Origin: GCA-002727735 sp038134525
GTDB lineage: Bacteria; Bacteroidota; Bacteroidia; Flavobacteriales_D; Parvicellaceae
Direction of reading: 5' to 3'
Length of the DNA: 64,000 bases
NCBI GenBank assembly: GCA_038134525.1
Contig: JAYPVI010000002.1
Coordinates: forward strand, 1 to 64,000
The notes beneath the pieces are model-generated. The model searched no databases and was not told where the DNA came from. It saw nothing but the letters and a program-made list of their open reading frames with translations. Every line of letters begins with the position of its first letter. Within the stretch, counting starts at the first letter, position 1. Below, one piece after another: positions 53,806 to 63,420 of the stretch. A program made the position numbers and the translations under genes.

Positions 53806-56211
53806 ATGAATTTCCTAAAAGTAATATTTCTAGTCCTAATTATACCATTATTTACTTTTTCAGTAAGCGGACAAAAAGACCCTGAATTTCAAAAAAGATT
53901 TGAAGCTGCAAATCGGCTAACTGATCAAAAACAATATGAAATTGCAAAGGACTTATGGATTGAATTAGCTCAAGATCACCCAGATAATGCTAATATTAAT
54001 TTCAAAACAGGATATTGTTTATTAAATACCTTTTTTCAAAAAAGTGATGCGCTGATTTATTTATCAAAAGCTGAAAGAAATATAAAAAGCAAATATTCTC
54101 CTATTGATTTTACCATTGAAAATGCACCCCTTGAAACACATTATTATCTTGCGCAAGCATACCACCACAATTATGAAATAGATTCAGCTATCAAATATTA
54201 TCGTTATTTTCAAAATGAAGGTCCTAAAAAACATTTCTTACAAGCCTACATAACTAAAAACATAAATCAATGTAAAATTGCATCTACATTAATCACACAT
54301 AAAAAAGATTATGAAATGGTTAATTTTGGTGAAGTGATAAATAGTGATTTTCCCGATTACAACCCATGTTTAACTCTTGATGAAAATACCTTATTTTTTA
54401 CATCAAAAAGAACTAGGTCAGAAAAAGAAACCTATCAAAACGCTTCTATTTTCAATCCACAGGACGGTCAACATTTTGAAGATATTTATGTTTCTTATCG
54501 CGACATCAAAACAGATGAATGGTCACCTCCAAGATTACTTGACTTTTGCACAGCGAACGAATCTCAAGCTACCATTGGAATCTCCGGTGATGGTGATAAA
54601 TTATTTGTTTACCAAAGTCAATTAAATAGTGATGAGGAAATCTTCTATACATCAAGAGATCAAGATTATTACAGGCTTAACCCATTAAATATTTTTAACT
54701 CTAGCTCTTGGGAAAATCATGTTACCATTTCAGCAGACGAGAAAACCTTATTCTTCGTTAGTGATCGTCCTGGTGGCTTGGGCGGAACTGATATTTGGCG
54801 CTGTCTTAAACTACCCAATGGAGAATGGAGTCAACCTTATAACATTGGACCACCTATAAATACCCCTTTCAACGAACAATCACCATTTATTCATCCAGAC
54901 GGAAAAACATTATATTTTAGTTCTGATGGAGAACAAAGTATGGGAGGATACGATATCTTTTTTAGTAAAAAATTAGAAGAGAATAGTTGGTCAAATCCTA
55001 TTAACATGGGCTTTCCATTAAATACTGTTGACGATGATTTATTTTTCACTACTAGTGTAGATGGTGCTCGCGGGTACTATGCTTCAAATCATGATGGAGG
55101 ATATGGTGGCAATGACTTATACATGGTGAAGTTAAAAAACACCATTACCGACCCTGTTTCTATCCTTAAGGGATTTGTAGATAAGGGAGATAATCCACTC
55201 CTACCTGACGGCATCACTATATGGGTGCATGAAGTTGGAACTGACATTGAGCCTATGAAATTTACTCCAAATAAAAATAATGGCTCCTATGTTTTCACTC
55301 TTAACCCATGCAAAGAATATGATGTTGAATACACTAAATCTGTGCTAAGTTCTGACAACGAATTAATAGAAAAATCATTCTTTAATCAATCATTTAAAGT
55401 ACCATGTGAGTCAGATTACAAGAAACTTCAAAAACCTATTATCATTCCTGGAATAGATCTTGAAGGTAATATTATTAATGAAGAAGAAAAGAAATTAAAA
55501 AACGACCTTATAAATGATCAACCTTTAATTCAATTATCGATGTTGTCATCATCGTCTAAAAAATTAATTAAACTAATAATAGTTGATGAAGATGGTAATA
55601 TAATTCAAGAAGCCATACTTACAGAAGATGGATTCAAATTTATTCTTTTGGATGATCTTGACAATTACACTTTGAAACTATCTAATTTTCCAGAAAACTT
55701 AGACTTGAGCAATATCCCTATAGAAATCTTTACTGAAAGCAATGAAATCAAATTAATGGGTGACTTTTCTGAAGATCAATCTCTTGTTTACAAAGTAAAC
55801 AAACTCGAAAATAATAATAAAAACCTATTAGAGGGTGAAATTTATTTTGAAACAACGTTTGGCTACAATAAAAAACCTTCTAATATATCTACCAAAAACT
55901 TGAATTTGTTTTTAGAAAAGATAGAAGAAATTATTATCAAAAATGGATCCGTCAACATTGAAATAATTGGAAGTGCTTCAAAAGTACCTACTAAAACGTA
56001 CAGTTCAAATATTGAATTAGCAAAAATCCGTGTTGAAGACGTTAAAAAAATGCTATTCCATTTAACAAATAGTCACAAGATCAATGATAGCCAAGTAAAA
56101 ATTATTAAAGAAATTCATATTGTTGATGGTCCTGAATATAAAAATGACGCCTACAATAAGTCGAAATACAGCAAATATCAATATATTAGAATCTCAGCCA
56201 AATCCCCTTGA
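53806..56211 (+). CDS. PorE-like protein: TPR, PD40 propeller, carboxypeptidase-like and OmpA-like domains (copy 1)
   Basis: 801 residues with a signal peptide ending in SVSGQ. TPR-like helices fill about 25-155, a PD40/WD40-like propeller about 165-450 (LFFTSKRT, LFFVSDRPGGLGGTDIW, LYFSSDG-type blades), a carboxypeptidase-regulatory-like domain about 450-530, and an OmpA-like domain about 675-801. This order matches PorE of type IX secretion, which binds peptidoglycan in the periplasm. In the OmpA-like part the usual peptidoglycan-binding Asp motif is replaced by GSASKVPT, while the Arg in LAKIRVED remains. It is followed by a close tandem paralogue. Confidence 0.82.
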   Translation: MNFLKVIFLVLIIPLFTFSVSGQKDPEFQKRFEAANRLTDQKQYEIAKDLWIELAQDHPDNANINFKTGYCLLNTFFQKSDALIYLSKAERNIKSKYSPIDFTIENAPLETHYYLAQAYHHNYEIDSAIKYYRYFQNEGPKKHFLQAYITKNINQCKIASTLITHKKDYEMVNFGEVINSDFPDYNPCLTLDENTLFFTSKRTRSEKETYQNASIFNPQDGQHFEDIYVSYRDIKTDEWSPPRLLDFCTANESQATIGISGDGDKLFVYQSQLNSDEEIFYTSRDQDYYRLNPLNIFNSSSWENHVTISADEKTLFFVSDRPGGLGGTDIWRCLKLPNGEWSQPYNIGPPINTPFNEQSPFIHPDGKTLYFSSDGEQSMGGYDIFFSKKLEENSWSNPINMGFPLNTVDDDLFFTTSVDGARGYYASNHDGGYGGNDLYMVKLKNTITDPVSILKGFVDKGDNPLLPDGITIWVHEVGTDIEPMKFTPNKNNGSYVFTLNPCKEYDVEYTKSVLSSDNELIEKSFFNQSFKVPCESDYKKLQKPIIIPGIDLEGNIINEEEKKLKNDLINDQPLIQLSMLSSSSKKLIKLIIVDEDGNIIQEAILTEDGFKFILLDDLDNYTLKLSNFPENLDLSNIPIEIFTESNEIKLMGDFSEDQSLVYKVNKLENNNKNLLEGEIYFETTFGYNKKPSNISTKNLNLFLEKIEEIIIKNGSVNIEIIGSASKVPTKTYSSNIELAKIRVEDVKKMLFHLTNSHKINDSQVKIIKEIHIVDGPEYKNDAYNKSKYSKYQYIRISAKSP

Positions 56212-56315
56212 TGAGATTTTCATAATTTACTGTAGAAATATTGGTGATTTTCTAACTAGAAAATTAGAATGAAAAGCATTTGATTATCAAGAAAACTTTA
56301 GGCCTTGATTAATTA

Positions 56316-58718
56316 ATGAAATGTATTACGATTCATATTATATTTCTTTCCTTCATTTGTGGCTTAAATACTTATGCACAGTCTGAAGGAGAATTTCAAA
56401 AAAAGTTCGAAGCTGCAAATCAGTTTACGGATCAAAGACAATATGAAATAGCAAAAGATTTATGGATAGAACTAACAAAAGAATATCCTGATAATGCTAA
56501 CTTAAACTTCAAGGCTGGTTATTGTTTGTTAAATACTTATTTTCAAAAAAGAGATGCATTAGAATATCTCATCAAAGCCGAACTAAACATAAAAGATAAA
56601 TACTCTCCTATTGACTACACCATTAATCATGCACCCCTTGAAACGCATTATTATTTGGCCTCAGCCTATCATTACAACTACCAAATTGATTCTGCTATAA
56701 AATACTACAGGTATTTCCAAAATAAAGGGCCAAAAAAACACTATCTTCAGGATAACGTAGCAAATAAATTGAAACAATGTAAAATTGCCTCGTCATTAAT
56801 ATTGAATAGAAAAGACTATGAATTGGTGAATTTAGGCGAAGAGATAAATAGTGATTTTCCAGATTACAATCCTTGCCTTACTCTAGATGAAAATGTCTTA
56901 TTTTTTACTTCTAAAAGAACTAGAAGTGATAAAAATGCTGTTTTAAATAATACTATTTTTAATCCTAAAGATGGTCAACATTTTGAGGACATTTATGTGT
57001 CATATAAAAATGTTAAAACTAACAAATGGTCAAAACCAAAATTGCTTGAGTTTTGCAGTCCCGATGAATCTCAAGCAACAATTAGTATTTCTGGTGATGG
57101 GGAAAAATTATTTGTCTATCAAAGTATATACGATAATGATGAAGAAATTTATTACACTTCAAGGGATCAGGATTATTACAAATTAAAACCACTCAATATT
57201 TTTAATTCACCATCATGGGAAAATCACGTTACTATTTCAGCAGACGAAAAAACCTTATTCTTCGTTAGTGATCGTCCTGGTGGCTTGGGAGGAACTGACA
57301 TTTGGAGGTGCCTAAAACTACCAAATGGAGAATGGAGTCAACCTTATAACATTGGACCACCTGTAAATTCACCTTATAATGAACAATCTCCATTTATTCA
57401 TCCAGATGGTAAAACGCTTTACTTCAGTTCTAATGGAGAGTATAGCATGGGGGGTTATGACATCTTTTTCAGTAAAAAAATCGATAATACTAAATGGTCA
57501 AACCCAGTAAATCTGGGTTTCCCTTTAAATACTGTAGACGATGATTTATTTTTTACCACAAGTGCAGATGGTGAAAGAGGATATTATGCCTCAAACCATG
57601 ATGGTGGATATGGGGGTAATGATTTATACATGGTGAAATTTAAAAACACCAAAACAGATCCAGTAACTATATTAAAAGGATATGTTGATAAAGGAGATAA
57701 TCAATTATTACCTGATGGAGTTACTGTTTGGGTACATGAAGTGGGATCAGAAATGGAATCATTGAGATTCTCGCCTAATAAAAATAACGGCACCTTTGTT
57801 TTTATCCTAGAACCATGCAAAGAATACCAAGTAGAATATACAAAAATCGTAATTAATTCAAGTGGTGAGTTAGAAGAAAAATCGTTCTATCACCAATCAT
57901 TCAAGGTGCCTTGTGAATCAAATTTTAAAAATATTCAGAAATCCATAGTTATTCCCGGAATTGATCTTAATGGGAATGTTGTTTATGAAGAAGAAAATAA
58001 AATAAACCATTCTTTAATAAATGAGCAACCTATTATTAAATTTTCCCAACTTGTAAATTCCGCTAAAAAATTAATAAATCTAACTCTGTTAGATAAAAAT
58101 GGGAATACCATTCAAAAAGCTTTACTTACAGAAGATAGATTCAAATTCGTACTGCTAAATGAAATGAATGAATATAAATTCATGATTTCAAACTTCCCTA
58201 AAAAACTAGATTTAAGCGACATACCTATTGAAATTTTTACTAAAAATTTTGAAATGAGATTATCAGGTGATTTTACTAATTCTCAGTCTTTCAATTACAC
58301 TTCTAAAAACGAAGAACTTAGTGATCGATCAATTTTGAAGAATAAAATATATTTTGAAAGAACTTTTGATTACAATCATAAGCCATCTTCCGTATCAGAA
58401 TTAGAATTTAAATCATTTATAGCTAAAGTTGAAGAACTAATACTTCAAAATGGATATGTAAAAATTGAAATTATTGGCAGTTCCTCAAAAGTTCCAACAA
58501 ACTCCTACACTTCTAATCTTGAACTTGCAAAAGCGAGAGTTGAAGATGCCAAACAAATGATATTTAGAAAAATTGATGCTTTAAAAATAGACCGAAGAAA
58601 TGTTAGAATAATAAAAGAATTACCCATTGTTGATGGGCCTGAATTTAACAATGATGTTCTAAACAAGTCAAAATATAGTAAATATGAATATATTAGAATA
58701 ATAGCTAAATTCCCTTAA
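56316..58718 (+). CDS. PorE-like protein, tandem paralogue (copy 2)
   Basis: 800 residues with the same order: signal peptide (ending in TYAQ), TPR, PD40 propeller, carboxypeptidase-like domain and OmpA-like end (IEIIGSSSKVPTNSYTSN, LAKARVEDAK). The two proteins align over the whole length; the propeller core (ENHVTISADEKTLFFVSDRP and beyond) is identical. The 104-bp gap before it holds no clear promoter. Its stop overlaps the start of the third family gene (TAATG). Probably a periplasmic anchor or scaffold, like copy 1. Confidence 0.82.
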   Translation: MKCITIHIIFLSFICGLNTYAQSEGEFQKKFEAANQFTDQRQYEIAKDLWIELTKEYPDNANLNFKAGYCLLNTYFQKRDALEYLIKAELNIKDKYSPIDYTINHAPLETHYYLASAYHYNYQIDSAIKYYRYFQNKGPKKHYLQDNVANKLKQCKIASSLILNRKDYELVNLGEEINSDFPDYNPCLTLDENVLFFTSKRTRSDKNAVLNNTIFNPKDGQHFEDIYVSYKNVKTNKWSKPKLLEFCSPDESQATISISGDGEKLFVYQSIYDNDEEIYYTSRDQDYYKLKPLNIFNSPSWENHVTISADEKTLFFVSDRPGGLGGTDIWRCLKLPNGEWSQPYNIGPPVNSPYNEQSPFIHPDGKTLYFSSNGEYSMGGYDIFFSKKIDNTKWSNPVNLGFPLNTVDDDLFFTTSADGERGYYASNHDGGYGGNDLYMVKFKNTKTDPVTILKGYVDKGDNQLLPDGVTVWVHEVGSEMESLRFSPNKNNGTFVFILEPCKEYQVEYTKIVINSSGELEEKSFYHQSFKVPCESNFKNIQKSIVIPGIDLNGNVVYEEENKINHSLINEQPIIKFSQLVNSAKKLINLTLLDKNGNTIQKALLTEDRFKFVLLNEMNEYKFMISNFPKKLDLSDIPIEIFTKNFEMRLSGDFTNSQSFNYTSKNEELSDRSILKNKIYFERTFDYNHKPSSVSELEFKSFIAKVEELILQNGYVKIEIIGSSSKVPTNSYTSNLELAKARVEDAKQMIFRKIDALKIDRRNVRIIKELPIVDGPEFNNDVLNKSKYSKYEYIRIIAKFP

Positions 58719-60214
58719 TGAGATTTACACTGTTTTTTTTCTTTAAATTTCTTTTAATTTCACTTTTATTTAGTCAAACGAAACCATTAAGTGCCGAAAC
58801 TTATATCAAGAATGAAAACTACACTGCTGCTGCAATTACCTTAAAAAAACAATTTGCGTTAACAGCAGACTCTACCTTGTTGAAAAAAATTGGTAATGCA
58901 TATTATTTAGCTGAAAATGACAGAACCAAGTCTATAAAATATTTTCAAAACTATTTACTATTCAAACCTAAAGATTTAGATACCTGGTATAAATTAATCC
59001 ATGCTTATTTATGCCAATACGATTTTGAAAAAGCAAAAATATGTTTAGAAACATATAATAATCTGACTAGAACTAAGAAAAAAAAAATAAAAACAGCATT
59101 TCAATTAATATCAAGATTTGAAGAATTTTACCTCAACCCTAAAAACGTAAGTATAACTAATGTTGGAAGTGAAATAAATACTTCAGCAAGTGAAGAAATG
59201 CCGATTTTAGATAATCAACACAAGTTTTTAGTTTATGAATCGAATAAATTAAAGTCCAAAGGTAAAATTCAACCAAACGGAGAACTTAACCATGATCTTT
59301 ACATTTCAAGATTTGATGGAACCTCATTTACTCCTTCAAAACCGCTAAAAAAACTCAACTCAAATGAAAATGAAAAATTGATTGGATATAATGATAATTT
59401 AAAATCACTTTATTTCTATAAAAACACCCTTCCAATTCATCTGGCTCAAAAAAAAGGATTCAATTATAAAAATAAAGGAGTAATTCATGATTTTGATCAT
59501 ATAAAAGGATTAGAAATACACTCTGTTTTTATTTCTTCCGAAGAGGATAAAGCATTCATAGCCGCACGACCTAAAGGCAAAAAGCAAGTTTATCAACTTT
59601 ACCAATTAAATCTTTTGCCTGATAAAAAATGGAGTCAGCCAACTGAGCTAAACATGACCAATAAAGAATATAATTATATTAATCCGTTCTTCCATTCATC
59701 AACGAATACGCTCTATTTTAGTTCAGATGTAGATGCAGGTTTAGGTGGTTTTGACTTATACAGCAGTCATTTTAATAATGAAGATAATTATTGGAGTGAA
59801 GTTGAAAATTTAGGTTATCCTATCAACAGTCCATATCATGAAAAGAACATCAGCTTTACTAAAGATGGTTCAAGTAGTTTTATTTCGAGTATTAGAGAAG
59901 GAGGATTTGGAAAATATGACATCTACAAAATCAGCTTTTTAAATGAACCCATTAGAAGAGTTGTTTACTTAGTTGATTTTTTAGACCCAAATACCCAAAA
60001 TGGATATGATAATCTTAATTTAGAAATCTACAACCAAAATGAGGTACTTATCGGAAAATACTTGCCAAATAATGATACAGGAACCTTCACTATTATTTTA
60101 GAAGTAGGTCAATACAAAATATTAGGAAAGATGGATAACAATACGATTTTTGAAAAACAAATAGTGGTTTCTGAATTTAATATGCAAGAAAAACTAATCA
60201 GAATTAAATTATAA
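58718..60214 (+). CDS. PorE-like paralogue lacking the OmpA-like domain (copy 3)
   Basis: 498 residues. A signal peptide (ending near LLFSQ) is followed by TPR-like helices (about 20-140), a PD40 propeller with blades such as TLYFSSDVDAGLGGFDLYSS and SSFISSIREGGFGKYDIYK, and a final beta domain (RVVYLVDFLDPNTQNGYDN to the end) like the carboxypeptidase-like domain of copies 1 and 2. The peptidoglycan-anchoring OmpA-like module is absent. It is much more diverged than the first two. It starts on the last base of copy 2. Confidence 0.78.
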   Translation: MRFTLFFFFKFLLISLLFSQTKPLSAETYIKNENYTAAAITLKKQFALTADSTLLKKIGNAYYLAENDRTKSIKYFQNYLLFKPKDLDTWYKLIHAYLCQYDFEKAKICLETYNNLTRTKKKKIKTAFQLISRFEEFYLNPKNVSITNVGSEINTSASEEMPILDNQHKFLVYESNKLKSKGKIQPNGELNHDLYISRFDGTSFTPSKPLKKLNSNENEKLIGYNDNLKSLYFYKNTLPIHLAQKKGFNYKNKGVIHDFDHIKGLEIHSVFISSEEDKAFIAARPKGKKQVYQLYQLNLLPDKKWSQPTELNMTNKEYNYINPFFHSSTNTLYFSSDVDAGLGGFDLYSSHFNNEDNYWSEVENLGYPINSPYHEKNISFTKDGSSSFISSIREGGFGKYDIYKISFLNEPIRRVVYLVDFLDPNTQNGYDNLNLEIYNQNEVLIGKYLPNNDTGTFTIILEVGQYKILGKMDNNTIFEKQIVVSEFNMQEKLIRIKL

Positions 60215-60215
60215 C

Positions 60216-60989
60216 ATGAAATTATCACTAAATAGACCATTAATTATTTTAGATATTGAAGCTACGGGAGATCAAATAAACAAGGATAGAATTGTGGAAA
60301 TTGGTATGGTAAAACTACAACCTAACGGAAATGAAGTCACCTATGAAAAAAGAATCAACCCAGAAATACCCATACCGCTTGAGGTTTCTGAAATCCACGG
60401 AATTTATGATATTGACGTCAAAGATAGTCCCACTTTTAAGGACATAGCCAATGAAATATTAGAATTTATGAGCGATTGTGATCTAGGGGGGTATAATTCA
60501 AACAAGTTTGACATCCCTATTCTTGAAGAGGAATTCTTAAGATCTGGTGTCAATAGTCAATTAGAAGAAAAAAAATTAATAGATGTCCAAAATATTTTTC
60601 ACAAATTAGAAAAAAGAACATTGGAAGCCGCATTTAAGTTCTATTGCGATAAAGAATTGGTGAATGCCCACAATGCACTTGCGGATGCTGTAGCCACATT
60701 AGAAGTTCTGAAAGCACAAACGGCAAAATATGATGAATTAAAAAGCGATGTTTTATTTTTAAGTGAATTTTCAAAAATAAATGAATCATCAGTCGACTAT
60801 GCTGGACGCATTGTTTTGAATAAAGAAAAAATACCAACAATAAATTTTGGAAAGCATAAAGGAAAAACAGTAGTTGATGTGTTTGAAAAAGAACCAGGCT
60901 ATTACTCATGGATCTTGAGAGGCGATTTTTCTCAAAATACAAAAAGATGCTTTACTAAAATTTGGGAAGAAAATAAAAAAGAAAAATGA
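60216..60989 (+). CDS. DnaQ-like 3'-5' exonuclease with C-terminal DUF3820
   Basis: 257 residues. The DEDDh exonuclease core has Asp13 and Glu15 in ILDIEATGD, Asp99 in NSNKFDIPIL, and His152 with Asp157 in NAHNALADA. After a short linker, residues about 210-250 (INFGKHKGKTVVDV, GYYSWILRGDFS) form a DUF3820 module, found with Bacteroidota epsilon-like exonucleases. It may proofread for DNA polymerase III or act in repair. It follows the PorE-like gene by 1 bp and overlaps the next gene (ATGA). Confidence 0.9.
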   Translation: MKLSLNRPLIILDIEATGDQINKDRIVEIGMVKLQPNGNEVTYEKRINPEIPIPLEVSEIHGIYDIDVKDSPTFKDIANEILEFMSDCDLGGYNSNKFDIPILEEEFLRSGVNSQLEEKKLIDVQNIFHKLEKRTLEAAFKFYCDKELVNAHNALADAVATLEVLKAQTAKYDELKSDVLFLSEFSKINESSVDYAGRIVLNKEKIPTINFGKHKGKTVVDVFEKEPGYYSWILRGDFSQNTKRCFTKIWEENKKEK

Positions 60990-61591
60990 AAATCATTTGT
61001 ATTGGAAAAAACTATGTGAATCACGCTAAAGAAATGGGTAGCGATGTACCAAAAGAACCCTTATTTTTTTTAAAGCCAGATTCTGCCATTTTACCAAAAA
61101 AACATCCTTTCTTTTATCCTGACTTTAGTCATGAAATTCACTATGAACTAGAATTAATAATTAAAATTAAAAAGCTTGGAAAACATATAGAAAAAAGATT
61201 TGCACCTACCTATTATAGTGAAATTGGATTAGGCATTGACTTTACTGCGAGAGATCTTCAAAAAGAATGTAAAGCCAATGGTCATCCTTGGGAAAAAGCT
61301 AAAGCATTTGATCATTCTGCAGTGATTGGATCAACATTTTATTCCATTAATTCATTCAATGAGATTCACTTTGAATTAAAAAAGAATGGAAATCTAGTGC
61401 AACAGGGGAATGCAAATGATATGGTTTTTGATTTTAATGAAATTATTCACCATGTTTCCAAATTTATGACTCTTAAGATAGGTGACATCATATTTACCGG
61501 TACTCCAGAAGGAGTTGGACCCATTAAAATAGGTGATCATCTAGAAGGGTTTTTAAATGGAAATAAAATTATTGATTTATATATCAAATAA
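60986..61591 (+). CDS. Fumarylacetoacetate hydrolase family protein (acylpyruvase-like)
   Basis: 201 residues, the short YcgM/FAHD1-like form. IICIGKNYVNHAKEMGSD, the acidic metal pair in ELELIIKI, IDFTARDLQKECKANGHPWE and IFTGTPEGVGPIKIGDHLEG are the core motifs. Enzymes of this type hydrolyse acylpyruvates or decarboxylate oxaloacetate. It is distinct from the full fumarylacetoacetase at 20.9 kb. It ends 4 bp from the convergent lipoprotein gene. Confidence 0.88.
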   Translation: MKIICIGKNYVNHAKEMGSDVPKEPLFFLKPDSAILPKKHPFFYPDFSHEIHYELELIIKIKKLGKHIEKRFAPTYYSEIGLGIDFTARDLQKECKANGHPWEKAKAFDHSAVIGSTFYSINSFNEIHFELKKNGNLVQQGNANDMVFDFNEIIHHVSKFMTLKIGDIIFTGTPEGVGPIKIGDHLEGFLNGNKIIDLYIK

Positions 61592-61595
61592 TTCA

Positions 61596-62258
61596 CTACT
61601 CTATTCTTATTTGAGTAAACTCCGAACCATAATTAATATCTAATATATTTCCATTGTTGATACTTAGGATGATATTTTCCTTGTAAATTAAACCTTTATG
61701 TAAAGCATAAATTTCTTTTTCAGTATGATATTGCAAGAGATTTGAATTAAACTGATGAGAAATTTCAACAACACTATCGTAATCCAAACCAAAAGAATTA
61801 TAAGGAACATGTATATCGCTAACAGTGTATTCTTGTTCATCTAAGTGATTGAATAAATTTCCATCCCAATAAGTGAACTCATTTAAGGGAAATACCATTT
61901 TTACAAACCGAATGTTTTCTTCCACTTGTTCAACACTGGAAACCGTCTTCTTAATAATCCAAACATCTTTAATTTGGTAATTTTCTGCGGAGTCTTGTTT
62001 CCAATAGCGATGTAACTGAAATGCTAAATCACCCTCGCCATCAATAAAGGCATTTTTGGTAACCTCTTTTAAAAAATAGTGCAATGTGTCTGAACCAAGT
62101 GTTGAGTGCTGAATTTCTTCAACTAGATATTCTGAAGAATCATTTTCTTGAACAGGAAAATAACTTGAATAATGAGGGTTAATTTCGTAAGATATGGGCT
62201 CACAACTCAAGAACACTAATAAAATTAAAAAAAAGAAAACTCTATTTTTTAGGTTCAT
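61596..62258 (-). CDS. Hypothetical lipoprotein
   Basis: About 220 residues from the ATG at 62258, which puts a lipoprotein signal peptide (FFFLILLVFLSC, lipobox Cys followed by EP) at the start; a longer frame reaches 62327 inside the MORN gene. The mature protein is beta-rich with no motif I recognise. It overlaps the end of the MORN-repeat gene by 17 bp. Function unknown; probably tethered to the outer or inner membrane. Confidence 0.7.
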   Translation of the reverse strand: MNLKNRVFFFLILLVFLSCEPISYEINPHYSSYFPVQENDSSEYLVEEIQHSTLGSDTLHYFLKEVTKNAFIDGEGDLAFQLHRYWKQDSAENYQIKDVWIIKKTVSSVEQVEENIRFVKMVFPLNEFTYWDGNLFNHLDEQEYTVSDIHVPYNSFGLDYDSVVEISHQFNSNLLQYHTEKEIYALHKGLIYKENIILSINNGNILDINYGSEFTQIRIE

Positions 62259-62949
62259 AAACTTCTCCATTTTTGTAGCTAACCTTATCCATATTAGCTG
62301 TTTCTCCATTATAAAAAAACCAATCACCTTCTCTAATATCTTTCATAAAGGTACCTTTCATTTCTATAGATCCATTTGTAAAGTAATAGATGAACTCCCC
62401 TTCTTTATTCCCCTCTTTGTAATTTCCTTCGGCTTTTACTGTGCCTAGTTTATGAAACGATTTCCAAACACCATGCTTCAACCCTCCTTTACATTCATAT
62501 TGTTCCATCAACTTTACCTTCTCATACTCATCAAATTTTGGATAGTATGAATATTGAGTACCCTCTAATGCGCCCTTTACATAATGAAATACATTCAATA
62601 AAAAACCACTTCTTGAATAGATGTACCATTTTCCTGATTTAGATTGATTTAAAAATTTACCTTCAGCCATAATGGTGCCATTGTCATGAAACATTTGGGC
62701 ACTAGAAATGGAATCGTTCATGAAATCTACTTTTCCGCTCACATACCCCTCTAATGCATAATAAGTAAATCCACCCACTGGAATTCCATGATTAAACTCG
62801 CCCTCATATCTTTTGTTTTGAGAATTTTCGTGATAACCTACCCAAAGACCATGCTTTTTACCTTGTCTATCTAACAGGTTACCAATTGAATTGATTTGCC
62901 CATTTATATGCATACTAATTAACAATATGATGAACGTTATTCCTCTCAT
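62242..62949 (-). CDS. Secreted MORN-repeat protein (YwqK-like)
   Basis: 235 residues with a signal peptide (MRGITFIILLISMHINGQ). At least six MORN-type repeats follow, such as GKKHGLWVGYHEN, GTIMAEGKFLNQSKSGKWY, GTVKAEGNYKEGNKEGEF and GSIEMKGTFMKDIREGDWF. Proteins of this make-up are often labelled antitoxin YwqK, but no toxin gene is adjacent. They may bind lipids or partner proteins. It abuts the GNAT gene upstream. Confidence 0.82.
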   Translation of the reverse strand: MRGITFIILLISMHINGQINSIGNLLDRQGKKHGLWVGYHENSQNKRYEGEFNHGIPVGGFTYYALEGYVSGKVDFMNDSISSAQMFHDNGTIMAEGKFLNQSKSGKWYIYSRSGFLLNVFHYVKGALEGTQYSYYPKFDEYEKVKLMEQYECKGGLKHGVWKSFHKLGTVKAEGNYKEGNKEGEFIYYFTNGSIEMKGTFMKDIREGDWFFYNGETANMDKVSYKNGEVYEPKK

Positions 62950-63386
62950 TATAATACCATATTAATATGTTCTATTCCATCTTCCAAGTATTTATCTCCA
63001 ATTTCTTTAAATCCGAAAGATTGATAGAACTCAACAAGATAGGTTTGTGCAGATAATAATGTACTAAACTCCGGATACTTTTTAGAAATAAAATTCATAA
63101 TATCTTTCATCAAGCTAAATGCGATTCCCTTTTTTCTATATTCCATTTTTACAGCAATTCTTCCTATTTTAATTTCTTTATTTTTAGCATTAGGTATAAT
63201 TCTACCAACCGCAACTATAATGCCATCTTCGTAAATAGATAAATGATAGGCTTTTTTATCCTCATTATCTAATTCTTGATAATAACAAGACTGCTCCACT
63301 ACAAAAATTTCAATTCGTAACTTTATAATATCAAAAAATTGATCTTTTGATAATTCATTGTATGGTTTTATAGTAGATTGAAACAT
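62949..63386 (-). CDS. GNAT acetyltransferase (ElaA-like)
   Basis: 145 residues. ILRIEIFVVEQSCYYQELD-like text (IKLRIEIFVVEQSCYYQELD) at residues 25-45, then KIGRIAVKMEYRKKGIAFSL (acetyl-CoA loop R/Q-x-x-G-x-A) and YLVEFYQSFGFKEIGDKYLEDGIEHINM match the ElaA family. The substrate is unknown. It overlaps the MORN gene by one base and reads away from meaB, with which it shares a very short divergent promoter region. Confidence 0.88.
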   Translation of the reverse strand: MFQSTIKPYNELSKDQFFDIIKLRIEIFVVEQSCYYQELDNEDKKAYHLSIYEDGIIVAVGRIIPNAKNKEIKIGRIAVKMEYRKKGIAFSLMKDIMNFISKKYPEFSTLLSAQTYLVEFYQSFGFKEIGDKYLEDGIEHINMVL

Positions 63387-63393
63387 GAATTAG

Positions 63394-63401
63394 CAAATAT
63401 A
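63394..63401 (-). promoter_or_regulatory. Bacteroidota -7 promoter element before the GNAT gene
   Basis: On the minus strand the site reads TATATTTG, matching TAnnTTTG, 7 bp before the ATG of the GNAT gene. Confidence 0.5.
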
Positions 63402-63407
63402 ACTTTA

Positions 63408-63415
63408 TAACTTTG
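63408..63415 (+). promoter_or_regulatory. Bacteroidota -7 promoter element before meaB
   Basis: TAACTTTG matches TAnnTTTG and ends 5 bp before the meaB ATG. It lies 6 bp from the oppositely oriented element of the GNAT gene. Confidence 0.5.
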
Positions 63416-63420
63416 TATAA

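Noticed and set aside
56236..56275. Inverted repeat TTTTCT...AGAAAA between the two PorE-like copies as terminator
   Set aside because: The stem is only six A/T-rich pairs with no following T-run, and the genes read as one unit.
62242..62949. Toxin-antitoxin system (YwqK antitoxin label)
   Set aside because: The protein is a secreted MORN-repeat protein and neither neighbour looks like a toxin; the label would mislead.
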